A stretch of 64,000 nucleotides of DNA from Gilichinskyi gelida (GTDB taxonomy: Bacteria; Acidobacteriota; Thermoanaerobaculia; Gp7-AA8): positions 310,001-374,000 of the forward strand of contig JBBPII010000004.1 of assembly GCA_038040385.1 (NCBI GenBank), written 5' to 3'. The position numbers were made by a program, and so were the translations under genes. Shown here one piece after another: positions 22,691 through 31,600 of this stretch. Numbering within the stretch: the stretch's first letter is position 1; the number at the start of each line of letters is the position of its first letter. The notes under the pieces were generated by a model. It had not been told where the DNA came from. It ran no database searches and saw only the letters and a list, made by a program, of their open reading frames with translations.

Positions 22691-25600
22691 TCAATCGCAC
22701 TTCTCGGGTGGCCCCGGCAGCCCCTCGCAGGTCTTACGGTAGGGCTTGTCGGCGCCGATATAGTTTCGCCATTCCTCGCAGGTCAGATTCCGATTGGCCG
22801 TGCGGCAGGCCTCAGCCTCGAGATGATCCTGGTCCAAGTCCCACAGGACGATCTTGTCCGGACCCGCTGAGGCCAGCCGCTTCCCATCCGGACTGAAGGC
22901 GACGCCATAGACAATGTTCTTGTACCCCTCAAGCGTGGCCAGCCACTTGCGGCTGTCCACGTCCCACAGGATCACGGTGTGGTCCTGACTCGCGGAGGCC
23001 AGCCGTTTCCCATCCGGGCTGAAAGCGACGCCAAAGACCCGGCCCTTGTGCCCCTCCAGCGTGGCCAGCGGCTTGAGGCTGTCCACGTCCCACAGGATCA
23101 CGGTCTGGTCCCAACTCGCCGAGGCAAGCCGCTTCCCGTCCGGGCTAAAGGCGACGCCATAGACCTCGTCCTTGTGCCCCTGCAGCGTGGCCAGCGGCTT
23201 GCGGCTGTCCACATCCCACAGGATCACGGTCTGGTCCNNNNNNNNNNNNNNNNNNNNNNNNNNNNNNNNNNNNNNNNNNNNNNNNNNNNNNNNNNNNNNN
23301 NNNNNNNNNNNNNNNNNNNNNNNNNNNNNNNNNNNNNCTGACTCGCCGAGGCCAGCCGCTTCCCGTCCGGGCTGAAGGCGACGCCATAGACCGCCCCGTA
23401 CTTGTGCCCCTCCAGCGTGGCCAGCGGCTTGCGGCTGTCCACATCCCACAGGATCACGGTCTGGTCCTGACTCGCCGAGGCCAGCCGCTTCCCGTCCGGG
23501 CTGAAGGCGACGCCATAGACCCCGTACTTGTGCCCCTCCAGCGTGGCCAGCGGCTTGCGGCTGGCCACGTCCCGCAGGATCACGGTCTTGTCCCAACTCG
23601 CCGAGGCCAGCCGCTTCCCGTCCGGGCTGAAGGCGACGCCAGTGACCCTGTACTTGTGCCCCTCCAGCGTGGCCGGCGGATTGCGGCGGCCCACGTCCCA
23701 CAGGATCACGGTGTTGTCATCACTCGCCGAGGCCAGCCGCTTCCCGTCCGGGCTGAAGGCGACGCTAGAGACCCGGCCCTTGTGCCCCTCCAGCTTTGCC
23801 ATCGACTTGCGGCTGTCCACGTCCCACAGGATCACGGTCTTGTCATCACTCGCCGAGGCCAGCCGCTTCCCGTCCGGGCTGAAGGCCACGCCATAAACCC
23901 GGCGCTTGTGACCCTCCAATGTGGCCAGCAGCTTGTGGCTGTCCACGTCCCACACGACCACGGTCTTGTCCGAACTCGCCGAGGCCAGCCGCTTCCCGTC
24001 CGGGCTGAAGACGACGCCATAGACCTCGTACTTGTGCCCCTCCAGTGTGGCCAACGGTGTGCGGCTGTCCACGTCCCACAGGATCACTGTCTTGTCCTCA
24101 CTCGCCGAGGCCAGCCGCTTCCCGTCCGGGCTGAAGGCGACGCCCCGGACCGCGTTCTTGTACCCCTCCAGTGTGGCCAGCAGCTTGCGGCTGTCCACGT
24201 CCCACAGGATCACGGTCCGGTCCTGACTCGCCGAGGCCAGCCGCTTCCCGTCCGGGCTGAAGGCGACGCCATAGACCCCGTACTTGTGCCCCTCCAGCGT
24301 GACCAGCGGCTTGCGGCTGTCCACGTCCCACAGGATCACGGTGCTGTCATCACTCGCCGAGGCCAGCCGCTTCCCGTCCGGGCTGAAGGCGACGCCCCGG
24401 ACTGTGGACTTGTGCCCCTCCAGCGTGGCCAGCGGCTTGCGGCTGTCCACGTCCCACAGGATCACGGTGTTGTCATAACTCGCCGAGGCCAGCCGCTTCC
24501 CGTCCGGGCTGAAGGCAATGCCATAGACCGAGCCCTTGTGCCCCTCCAGCGTGGCCAGCGGCTTGTGGCTATCCACGTCCCACAGGATCACGGTCTTGTC
24601 CGAACTCGCCGAGGCCAGCCGCTTCCCGTCCGGGCTGAAGGCGACGCCATAGACCGCATCCTTGTGCCCCGGCAGAAACGCGGATAGCTGCGGGTGGCTC
24701 ACGAAGCGGCGCAGCAGCCCAGCCTGAGCATCAAGCGTCGGAGCGGCCCGAACCGCTTCCAGGTTGACCAGAAGGGATGCATCGTAGTTGACATCCTGAA
24801 GCGGATCAGCATTGGCCATCAGTCGCGTGCTCTCCGCCTCGTGAAGCAGCTTTGCGGCTTTCCACATCGACCACCCGGCAAGCCCGGCGAGAACAATGAC
24901 TACGAACGCTCCTGCTGCCACGAGCGCCGCATTGCGCCGGTTGCGCCGCTGCTGTTCGAGCGCCGCCCGTTCCCGCGCCTTCGCCGACTCCTCTAACTCG
25001 CGGGCGCGGCGGCTGTCACGGCTCTCCTTGACCACGCGGGCCAGCACGTCATGGGTCAGCTCCAGCCGGCGCATGCTCTGCCGCTCGTCCACGCGCAGCA
25101 GGCGGCGGCGGATCAGCGCATCGAGCGCATCGGAGGTGATGCCGGGCAGAGCCAGAGCGTCCTCCATGTCGTGGCTATCGCGGTAGCCACGGTCGGTGAT
25201 GAGCTGGTCCTCGACGAAGGCCCGCACGCGCGGGTCAAGGCCGGCCATGCCGCGCTCGTAGAAGCCGGAGAGGATCTCGCGGTCGGCGCCTTCCAGCAGA
25301 GCGGGCGTGATGTGCTCGAGCGTCGCTTGCTGGCGCTTGTGGTTCAGCTCACTGCATACGACGCTGAGCAGCGCTGGATCGATCTCGATCCTGGGGAAGT
25401 CCGACGGATCGACCGGCGGGCTTGGCTCGTTCTTCCAGGCCAGCCGGATGATCCGCCGCGCGACGTCGTCGTCGACCAGGCGCCCGCCCGCGCAGGTGAT
25501 CACCTCGTAGGCCTGCGCGCCGCTCATCGCCAGCAGGCGAAAGCGGTTGTACATGAGGGAGGGCATCCGCTCCTTGAGCCCTTCCATCTCGGCCAGGAAG

Positions 25601-26241
25601 TCTTCGCGAAAGCTCAGCACCAGCTTGACCGTCGAGCGCTTGAAGTCGAAGCGTCTGGCCTCCGTCGGCTCGGCCTCCAGCGCCGCCCGGACCGCGTCGG
25701 GCGGCCGGTTCTCCACCAGGTCGCCCAGCTCGGCGAGGAAGGCGGCCGACCGGGCCCGGGACTCTTCGTTCCCCTGACCGAGGGTGAAGATCTCCTCGAA
25801 CTGATCGAACGCGATCACCGGAGTCACCGGGCGGTTGCGCTCGCTCCAGAATTCCGCGTCGCGCCGGTGGAAGAACGACCACTGGCTTTCATCTTCGGCA
25901 GGGTGAGCGGCCTGGACGCGGTCGGCATCGCACGCCGCCTGCAGCGCGCGAAAGATCTGCTCCCGCAACGCCGGAGCCGCCTCGGCATGGTCGAGCCGCA
26001 CGTAGACCGGCAGGCAGTCCTCCTCGCGCAGCAAGGGAAACAGCCCGGCCTTCAAAAGCGACGTCTTGCCCAGCCCGGAGCGGCCGAACACCACCGTCAG
26101 CGGCTCGCGGCGGACCAGGCGCAGCAGCTCGCCGGACTCCGCCGCCCGGCCGTGAAAGTACTCGCGGTCCGCCTCGTCGAAGGGATCGAGCCCGGGCCAG
26201 GGGTTGTCGCGGCTCAGGGCTTGGCGTTGCAGCTCTACCAT
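22691..26241 (-). CDS. nSTAND NTPase with membrane helix and high-identity WD40 repeats (interrupted by assembly gap)
   Basis: The N-terminus has the nSTAND pattern (NPWPGLDPFDEADREYFHGR), Walker A GRSGLGKTS (53-61) and Walker B VIAFDQFEE (142-150), then a helical arm with LTHDVLARVVKESRD, a transmembrane helix (about 438-459) and WD40 repeats from about 525. Eleven repeat cores precede the 100-N gap and three more follow, each 42 residues (126 bp) and nearly identical (VAFSPDGKRLASAS, TVILWDVDSRKPLATLEGHK). After the gap the frame shifts relative to the placeholder, then the protein ends in a unique Cys-containing tail (CRTANRNLTCEEW). It starts 7 nt after the SIR2-TIR gene, so the two form an operon. 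STAND proteins act as ligand-triggered oligomerising switches; here the WD40 part would be the sensor. Confidence 0.88.
23238..23337. other. Assembly gap (100 N) inside the WD40 array
   Basis: Exactly 100 unknown bases interrupt the repeat array. The left flank ends ...CTGGTCC and the right flank begins CTGACTCGCC; in the neighbouring intact repeats these two words join as CTGGTCCTGACTCGCC. The flanks therefore sit at the same point of the 126-bp unit and overlap by one base, so the true gap could be zero units or a whole number of units. Confidence 0.97.
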
Positions 26242-26248
26242 CCAGCGC

Positions 26249-27604
26249 TCACGCCGCCCGCTGCCGGCGGTGGAAGTCGCGCACGAGCCCTACGAGCAGC
26301 TCGGCGACGTCGGGCGTGACCTTTCCGTCCGGCAAGCTCCTGCCTTGCGCTCTCTTGAAGGAGTCAGGCAGAAGGGCGCGATCGATGCGAGTGTCGTCGA
26401 TCACCACGGGGACGATGTAAGCCTCGCCCGGTGCCATCCCCCGGGCGAAGTCGTCCGCGTCGTTCCACTCCCGCCAGAAGTACCGACGCCGGTTCTCATC
26501 GCTCAGGGTCTGGCGCGAGATGACCGGCAGGAACAGCGCGCATCGCTCCAGGCCGCGCCGGATGCTGCGCGCCCAGTCATCTCCCATCTGCAGGGCATTC
26601 TTGTCGAACCACACCTCCAGGCCGGCCGAGCGCAGGCCCTCGGCCAATCGGCCGGCGGCTTCGATGTCATCGCTGGCGTAGCTCAGAAAAATCGCGCCGT
26701 TTGGGATGCTCCTTCCGCCCGTTCCTGCCTCCCGTACCACGGGCTCCGTGCTCTGCGCTGCCACCGGATGTGCGGCGTGCCAGCGCGCCGCCAGCTCCGT
26801 GACGAACTGCGCCGCGGTCAACGGGACCACCCGGGTGTCGGGGCTGAAGCTCTCGAGGAACTCCGCCAGCCTGGCGTCATGCGCAATCTGATCGCCCACC
26901 AGCACATCCCAACGCCGGCGCTTCTGCGACAGCTCGAGGTTCCTCGCGGTGCGCAGGAAGAAGCGCGCAAGCCAGTCCCCGAAGCTGCAACCGAGAATGA
27001 GCAGATGGTTGCCGCGCAGCTCGTCGAAGAGCGTCTTGGGTTGCCGCTGCTTGTCCTGCATGGCATGCAGGAACTCGAGCAAGTCGTCGTCGCAGATGGC
27101 GTAGTCGGGGGAAGCCGACGACCGCCCCAGCAGATGAAACACCACCGGCTGCCGGAGCTCGGCCTTTGGACAGGCGAGGTCGCGGACGGTGTTCGGCGAA
27201 TAGGAGATCTGTTGTGCGCCGCCGATCGCGTCCGAAAGCAGCGAGTCGAAGGTCAGCGAGATGAACAGGTCGAAGCCAGGGATTCCGGCGAGCGTCCGCA
27301 GCGATTCAGAGGGTGTCAGCGCGGCGTTGCGCAGCATTCTGTGGATCTGGGCGTAGAGCTCCTCCCGCTCTCCTCGCCTGCGCAGGTGCATGGAAACGAC
27401 GTCGTTGAGACCGAAGCCCTCGGGAAGGTCCGCGGTGGTCAGCTTCAGATCGCCCGCCAGCCGCTGCGCGATCCAGCGATCGAGGGGCACGTCGCGGTCG
27501 TCTTCCCGAACCGTGACCAGCTCCGAACCGATGACCGGAATGACGGTGCGGTCCTGGATGTAGTCCAGGAGGTTGTCCCAGAATCCCTCCTGCAAGTCGG
27601 GCAT
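26249..27604 (-). CDS. SIR2-like / TIR domain fusion protein
   Basis: The 451-aa protein has a SIR2-like N-terminal half: IPVIGSEL (22-29), FDLFISLTFDSLL (111-123), VFHLLG (155-160) and LLILGCSFGDWLARFF, as in prokaryotic SIR2 effectors. The TIR domain starts near 302 (IFLSYASDD 305-313, LEVWFDKNALQMGDDW) and retains a candidate catalytic glutamate, E379 in YFWREW. In the SIR2 half the usual Asn of the TTNxD segment is Thr (118) and the His of the HG motif is Leu (159), so this half may bind rather than cleave NAD. It is co-transcribed with the nSTAND-WD40 gene. TIR-driven NAD+ depletion on infection is the likely role, by inference. Confidence 0.88.
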   Translation of the reverse strand: MPDLQEGFWDNLLDYIQDRTVIPVIGSELVTVREDDRDVPLDRWIAQRLAGDLKLTTADLPEGFGLNDVVSMHLRRRGEREELYAQIHRMLRNAALTPSESLRTLAGIPGFDLFISLTFDSLLSDAIGGAQQISYSPNTVRDLACPKAELRQPVVFHLLGRSSASPDYAICDDDLLEFLHAMQDKQRQPKTLFDELRGNHLLILGCSFGDWLARFFLRTARNLELSQKRRRWDVLVGDQIAHDARLAEFLESFSPDTRVVPLTAAQFVTELAARWHAAHPVAAQSTEPVVREAGTGGRSIPNGAIFLSYASDDIEAAGRLAEGLRSAGLEVWFDKNALQMGDDWARSIRRGLERCALFLPVISRQTLSDENRRRYFWREWNDADDFARGMAPGEAYIVPVVIDDTRIDRALLPDSFKRAQGRSLPDGKVTPDVAELLVGLVRDFHRRQRAA

Positions 27605-27658
27605 GGCCGCACGCTCCTTGGACCCCTCGCTGGCGTGGCTGAGTTTTGGGTTTCTTTA

Positions 27659-27664
27659 ATTATA
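27659..27664 (-). promoter_or_regulatory. Possible -10 box of the SIR2-TIR / nSTAND operon
   Basis: On the minus strand TATAAT lies in a short A+T-rich stretch (TATAATTAAAGAAACCC) about 55 nt before the start codon. No convincing -35 hexamer is seen at the expected distance, so this is a weak call. Confidence 0.35.
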
Positions 27665-27736
27665 GTGTCAGGAACGGTCTATGCTCGTCGCTGCCGATGA
27701 CTCTAGAAAGTGCGTACGCAACAAAAGGAGATCCCG

Positions 27737-28285
27737 ATGCGTGTCGTTTTGATCGTGGCCATCATCTCTTTTGCCGCCGTGGGCTGCAGTTGCAATTACC
27801 CGATGACGAGCACATTCGGCACACCGGACGCTTTCGCGGCGCCGCCCGACCCGGTCCCGTACAACCCGGCCTTCCCGCCGTTCGTCACGTTCCTCAATTC
27901 CATCGGCGTCGCCACCGCGAATATGACCTCGTTCGACACGCTGACGGCCGATCTGCACGTGGTGGCCACGCTGCGTCATGGCTTGCGCGGCTGCTTCGTC
28001 GGCGCAACGCAATTGACCCTCTGCTTCAACGCCCGCGCCCTGCCCGGCACCCCGAAGAATGACGGCGTGGTGATCTACAACACCGACCTGACGAACAACA
28101 CGTTTCAGGTCATCTACAACAGCGCCATCGCGCCGACCCTCGTCCCGACCTGGACCGCCAACACGAACGCGACACTCTGCATCGATCTGACCGCGCAGAT
28201 GTTGAGCAACCAGATCGGCGACATGCTCCAGTTCCGAGTGCAGGACGACACGGCGGTCGATTCGATCACGATGACGCTTAATTAG
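27737..28285 (+). CDS. Hypothetical lipoprotein
   Basis: The 182-aa protein has a signal sequence (MRVVLIVAIISFAAVGC) with a possible lipobox cysteine at residue 17. The rest is a beta-rich secreted domain with no motif I recognise (FDTLTADLHVVATLRHG... FRVQDDTAVDSITMTLN). The ATG at 27737 has a clear ribosome binding site (AAAGGAG, 27724-27730); upstream in-frame codons do not. It faces away from the SIR2-TIR gene. Confidence 0.75.
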   Translation: MRVVLIVAIISFAAVGCSCNYPMTSTFGTPDAFAAPPDPVPYNPAFPPFVTFLNSIGVATANMTSFDTLTADLHVVATLRHGLRGCFVGATQLTLCFNARALPGTPKNDGVVIYNTDLTNNTFQVIYNSAIAPTLVPTWTANTNATLCIDLTAQMLSNQIGDMLQFRVQDDTAVDSITMTLN

Positions 28286-28356
28286 CGCGCGCTGCCGCAC
28301 TCCAGACATGGAGATGAGGCCCAGACCTTCGTCCATGTGCACGAGGTCGCCGTGCG

Positions 28357-28854
28357 ATGAGCTCGAAGTACGTGCTTGAAGGCAGAGAACTTGCTCTATT
28401 AGCAGGTGTGACGAAGCACGAGAAGCGCATTCTGGTCGTCGATGACGACTCCGCGATTCGCGCTCTGCTCATGACCATTCTTCGGCGCCGGGGGCTGGCC
28501 GCGGACGCCGCCGCCGACGGCGCCGAAGCGCTCGAGCGGCTGGCGCGCTGCAACTACTGCGTGATGCTGCTCGATCTTATGATGCCGCGGCAGAGCGGCT
28601 GGGACGTTCTCGGCGAGATCGCCCGCTGGCCGCTCGAGCGCCGCCCGATCATCATCGTGCTCACCGCCGGCTCCGAGCCGCGCAGCCTCGACCCGACGCT
28701 GGTCGCCGGCACGGTGCGCAAGCCGTTCGACGTAGACATGCTCATCGACACCGTTTCGGCATGCATCCGTAGCGCCCCGGCGCGCGCGCAGCTCGAGGAT
28801 TGTCCTCAGGCCGACACCGATCCTCCGCCCACCACCCGGCAGAACGTCAATTGA
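28357..28854 (+). CDS. Single-domain response regulator (REC)
   Basis: The 165-aa protein has a receiver domain with the acidic pair D30/D31 (LVVDDDS), phospho-acceptor D73 (LLDLMMP), T103 (VLTAG) and K122 (VRKPF), and no output domain. About 35 residues of Pro/Asp/Gln-rich tail follow. A GTG at 28408 (before TKHEKRILVVDD) is an alternative start, since the first 17 residues are not conserved. No partner histidine kinase is in the window. A second receiver gene follows 16 nt downstream. Confidence 0.88.
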   Translation: MSSKYVLEGRELALLAGVTKHEKRILVVDDDSAIRALLMTILRRRGLAADAAADGAEALERLARCNYCVMLLDLMMPRQSGWDVLGEIARWPLERRPIIIVLTAGSEPRSLDPTLVAGTVRKPFDVDMLIDTVSACIRSAPARAQLEDCPQADTDPPPTTRQNVN

Positions 28855-28870
28855 AGAAGGAAGGCTCAAG

Positions 28871-29326
28871 ATGTCCGCCACTCAAGTCCGCGTTCTCATC
28901 ATCGAAGACAACGATGCCCTCCGCGTGATGATGTTCACCATCCTTCGCCACCAGCCGCTCGGCGTCGACACCGCGCAGAACGCCGACGATGCGATGGAGA
29001 AGGTGCGCACCTGCGACTACGCAATGATCGTCATCGACATGGACCTCGCCGCCGGCGGGAGCCACTCGTTTCTGGAGAGCTTCCGTCTGGAGCGCCCCGA
29101 AGCGACGACGTTCATCCTCGCGGTGCGCGATCCGGCGCGCGACCTGATCCTGGAGCCCGAGCTGGTCAGCGCGACCATGAACAAGCCGATCGAGATCGAT
29201 ACGCTCGCCGATGTGGTGCGCGAATGCGCGTTGGTCGTGCCGCCGCCCGCCGACCCCCTCCCCTGCCCGCCGGCCGAGAGCGAAGGCCGGCCGCGATTCG
29301 ACGGGGACCAGAGCTGGCCGAATTGA
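28871..29326 (+). CDS. Second single-domain receiver protein, partly divergent
   Basis: The 151-aa protein has a receiver fold with E12/D13 (LIIEDND), D56 (VIDMD) and K105 (MNKP). The usual Thr/Ser after the fourth strand is Ala (ILAVRD), so signalling may be altered. The C-terminal 30 residues are Pro-rich. A ribosome binding site (AAGGAAGG) precedes the ATG. The pair resembles stand-alone output-less receivers that act through protein partners. Confidence 0.82.
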   Translation: MSATQVRVLIIEDNDALRVMMFTILRHQPLGVDTAQNADDAMEKVRTCDYAMIVIDMDLAAGGSHSFLESFRLERPEATTFILAVRDPARDLILEPELVSATMNKPIEIDTLADVVRECALVVPPPADPLPCPPAESEGRPRFDGDQSWPN

Positions 29327-29328
29327 CG

Positions 29329-29445
29329 GCCCTCACCCGGCCCTTCGCTACGCTCAGGGCCACCCTCTCCCGCAAGCGGGAGAGGGGCCAGGTTGTCCTT
29401 CTCCCGCGTGAGCGGGAGAAGGTGCCCGAAGGGCGGATGAGGGTC
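29329..29445. repeat. Palindromic repeat, family F
   Basis: The element begins with CCCTCACCCGGCCCTTCG, has a central hairpin (CCCTCTCCCGCAAGCGGGAGAGGG) plus a second (CTTCTCCCGCGTGAGCGGGAGAAG), and ends CCGAAGGGCGGATGAGGG. It starts 2 nt after the stop codon of the second receiver gene. A shorter copy lies inside actB (1585-1631). Confidence 0.9.
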
Positions 29446-29464
29446 GTGCATAATCCGCGCTCGC

Positions 29465-30325
29465 ATGACGCCGCGCCGCAAGGGCATCCTCCTCATCGCC
29501 GGCGCCGCGCTGCTCTGGTCCACCGGCGGCATCGGCATCAAAGCCGTCGCCGACTCTGCGTTCAAAGTCACCTTCTACCGCTCGCTCTTCGCCGCCGTCG
29601 CGCTGATGCTCGTCCTCGGGCGGGATGTGTGGGGGCAAAGGCGGTGGAAATCCACGCCGGCATTCCTCGGCGCCGTCTTCTGCTACGCCGCGTGCCTCAC
29701 CACCTTCGTCATGGCCACGAAGTGGACCACCGCGGCGAACGCCATCTTCCTGCAGTACGCGGGCGTGGTGTGGGTGCTGCTGCTCTCGCCGCTGGTGCTC
29801 CACGAGCCGATGCGGGCGCGCGATGCCATCGCCGTCGCCGCGGCCTTCTGCGGCATGGCGCTCTTCTTCGTCGGCCGCTTCGAGGCCCGCGGCATGGCCG
29901 GCAACGCCATGGCCCTTCTGTCCAGCGTCTTCTTCGCCGCGCTGATCCTCGCCCTGCGCCGCGAGAACCGCGCGGCGCAGGCGGCGGTGATCTGGGGCAA
30001 TGTCCTCTGCGCCGCGGCGATGCTGCCGATGGTGGCAGGCGACCTGGCGCTCGCGCCCAAGTCGCTCGCCGTCCTCGCGTTCCTCGGCGTTTTTCAGATC
30101 TCCGTCGCGTACGCGCTGTTCGTGCGCGGCCTGGCCTCGGTGACGGCGACACAGGCGTCGCTCACCGGCATGCTCGAGCCAGTGGCCAATCCGATCTGGG
30201 TCTTTCTCTTCCTCGGCGAGCGGCCGTCGGTCTACGCCGTGGCGGGCGGCGTGGTGGTCCTCGCCGCCATCGCCTGGCACAGCATGGCTGGGGAGCCGGC
30301 AACGGAGATGCCGGCCCCCGACTGA
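29465..30325 (+). CDS. EamA/DMT-family transporter
   Basis: The 286-aa protein has about ten hydrophobic helices in two EamA repeats (LLIAGAALLWSTGGIGIKAV; LEPVANPIWVFLFLGERPS). The family exports or imports amino acids, metabolites or amines, and the substrate cannot be read from the sequence. The end touches the stop codon of the convergent secreted-protein gene. The ATG follows a palindromic repeat by about 20 nt. Confidence 0.88.
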   Translation: MTPRRKGILLIAGAALLWSTGGIGIKAVADSAFKVTFYRSLFAAVALMLVLGRDVWGQRRWKSTPAFLGAVFCYAACLTTFVMATKWTTAANAIFLQYAGVVWVLLLSPLVLHEPMRARDAIAVAAAFCGMALFFVGRFEARGMAGNAMALLSSVFFAALILALRRENRAAQAAVIWGNVLCAAAMLPMVAGDLALAPKSLAVLAFLGVFQISVAYALFVRGLASVTATQASLTGMLEPVANPIWVFLFLGERPSVYAVAGGVVVLAAIAWHSMAGEPATEMPAPD

Positions 30326-31561
30326 TTACGGATTCGGAACCGCCGTGGCGAATTGCACCGAGGGGTCGTTGGTGACGTTGTCGGTCGTCGCGCCATAGAC
30401 GATGGCGCTGCCGGCGGAAATGGTGATGCGCACCTTCTGATTGGCACCGATCTGTATCCCGAAGAGGGTCCCGGTGTCGACCTGCTCGAACCAGTTCGGC
30501 TGGTACGTCCTCGGCGCGGCGGCGACGATCTGTCCCGCGGTGTTTTCCAGTTGTAGGACCAGCGTGGCGCCCGATGAAAGGGAGCGGACGCCGATGTTCA
30601 GCCGGGTGCGCGCCGGTTCGATCGGCGTGACCAGAAAGCCCTGCGTCCCCGCGCTGAGGATCCGCGAGCCGGCGCCCGTGAAATCGGGGCTCACCAGGTC
30701 CTCGAAGAACCCGGCCGTGCCGGCGGAGCCGGCGTCGTTGAAGATGCGGGTCAGGAAGATCGGTAGCTGCGCGCCGGCCGGCATCACGATGTCGATGCTG
30801 CCCAGGCCCGCCTGGCCCATGGCGGCGACGACATCGGGATACGCGACCACCTCGCCCGGCCCGACGGTAAACGACGACGACGGATCGTTCAGCGATCCGG
30901 AGGTACCCGCGCGGTGGAAGATTAGCCGGCCGCTCATCGTCGCGGTTGTCGACGGACTGAGCAACTGGACGGAGGTCTTGAAGTTCGACCCGAAGCCTCC
31001 GGTGGTGGAGCCAACGACAGGAAGGTATCCGGTGACGACGTCGCCAACCGCGGAGCCGTTTCCGACCAGGCCGAGCTTGTCGTGAAAGGTGTTTCCCGCG
31101 GATACCGTTCCCGAGGTGGCGTCGCCGCTGAGCACGACGTATCCCTCCGATCCGGTTCCGGCCTCGGCCAGGGCGTTGCCGCAACTGGCGATGCGCGTGA
31201 TGGCGATCAGGTCGCCCGCCTGCACGCCGACGACCGGCGAGATCGTCACGAACTGCACCGGGCGGCCGGCGTTGGTGTCGAACGGCCCGCGCTCCGCGAA
31301 CATGGTCAAAGTGTTCCCCGAACGACGGAAGAACTTGATCTTCGCCACGCCGTTACAGGTGGCGTTCCAGCCGAAGCTCGCCGTGGTGATGTTTCCCGAG
31401 CCGGTGGCGGGGTTTTCGAGGCTGACGTCGGTCTGGGGTGTGGGAAAATTCGCGTCGCTGGTGTTCAAGTTCGCCGGCAGGACGCCGACGCTGACCTGGG
31501 CGACCGCTGCGCCGGCGACGACCAATGAAACGAGCAGGAAAACGAAATACGGCTTTCTCAT
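30326..31561 (-). CDS. Secreted beta-rich hypothetical protein
   Basis: The 411-aa protein has an N-terminal signal (MRKPYFVFLLVSLVVAGAAVAQ) and an all-beta extracellular sequence with repeated short patterns (SGRLIFHRAGTSGSLND, LVLQLENTAGQIV). I do not recognise a catalytic motif. The start at 31561 follows AGGAGA and is 39 nt from the divergent aldehyde dehydrogenase start. Confidence 0.75.
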   Translation of the reverse strand: MRKPYFVFLLVSLVVAGAAVAQVSVGVLPANLNTSDANFPTPQTDVSLENPATGSGNITTASFGWNATCNGVAKIKFFRRSGNTLTMFAERGPFDTNAGRPVQFVTISPVVGVQAGDLIAITRIASCGNALAEAGTGSEGYVVLSGDATSGTVSAGNTFHDKLGLVGNGSAVGDVVTGYLPVVGSTTGGFGSNFKTSVQLLSPSTTATMSGRLIFHRAGTSGSLNDPSSSFTVGPGEVVAYPDVVAAMGQAGLGSIDIVMPAGAQLPIFLTRIFNDAGSAGTAGFFEDLVSPDFTGAGSRILSAGTQGFLVTPIEPARTRLNIGVRSLSSGATLVLQLENTAGQIVAAAPRTYQPNWFEQVDTGTLFGIQIGANQKVRITISAGSAIVYGATTDNVTNDPSVQFATAVPNP

Positions 31562-31600
31562 AAGCTCTCCTAGCCCGCATCTTGCACAACGGAGGCCTTC

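Noticed and set aside
22860..24660. CRISPR array
   Set aside because: The periodic units are 126 bp, have no spacers and encode WD40 repeats.
23404..24687. A repetitive plus-strand frame opposite the WD40 array
   Set aside because: It is the mirror of the 126-bp repeats and has no start signal or known domain.
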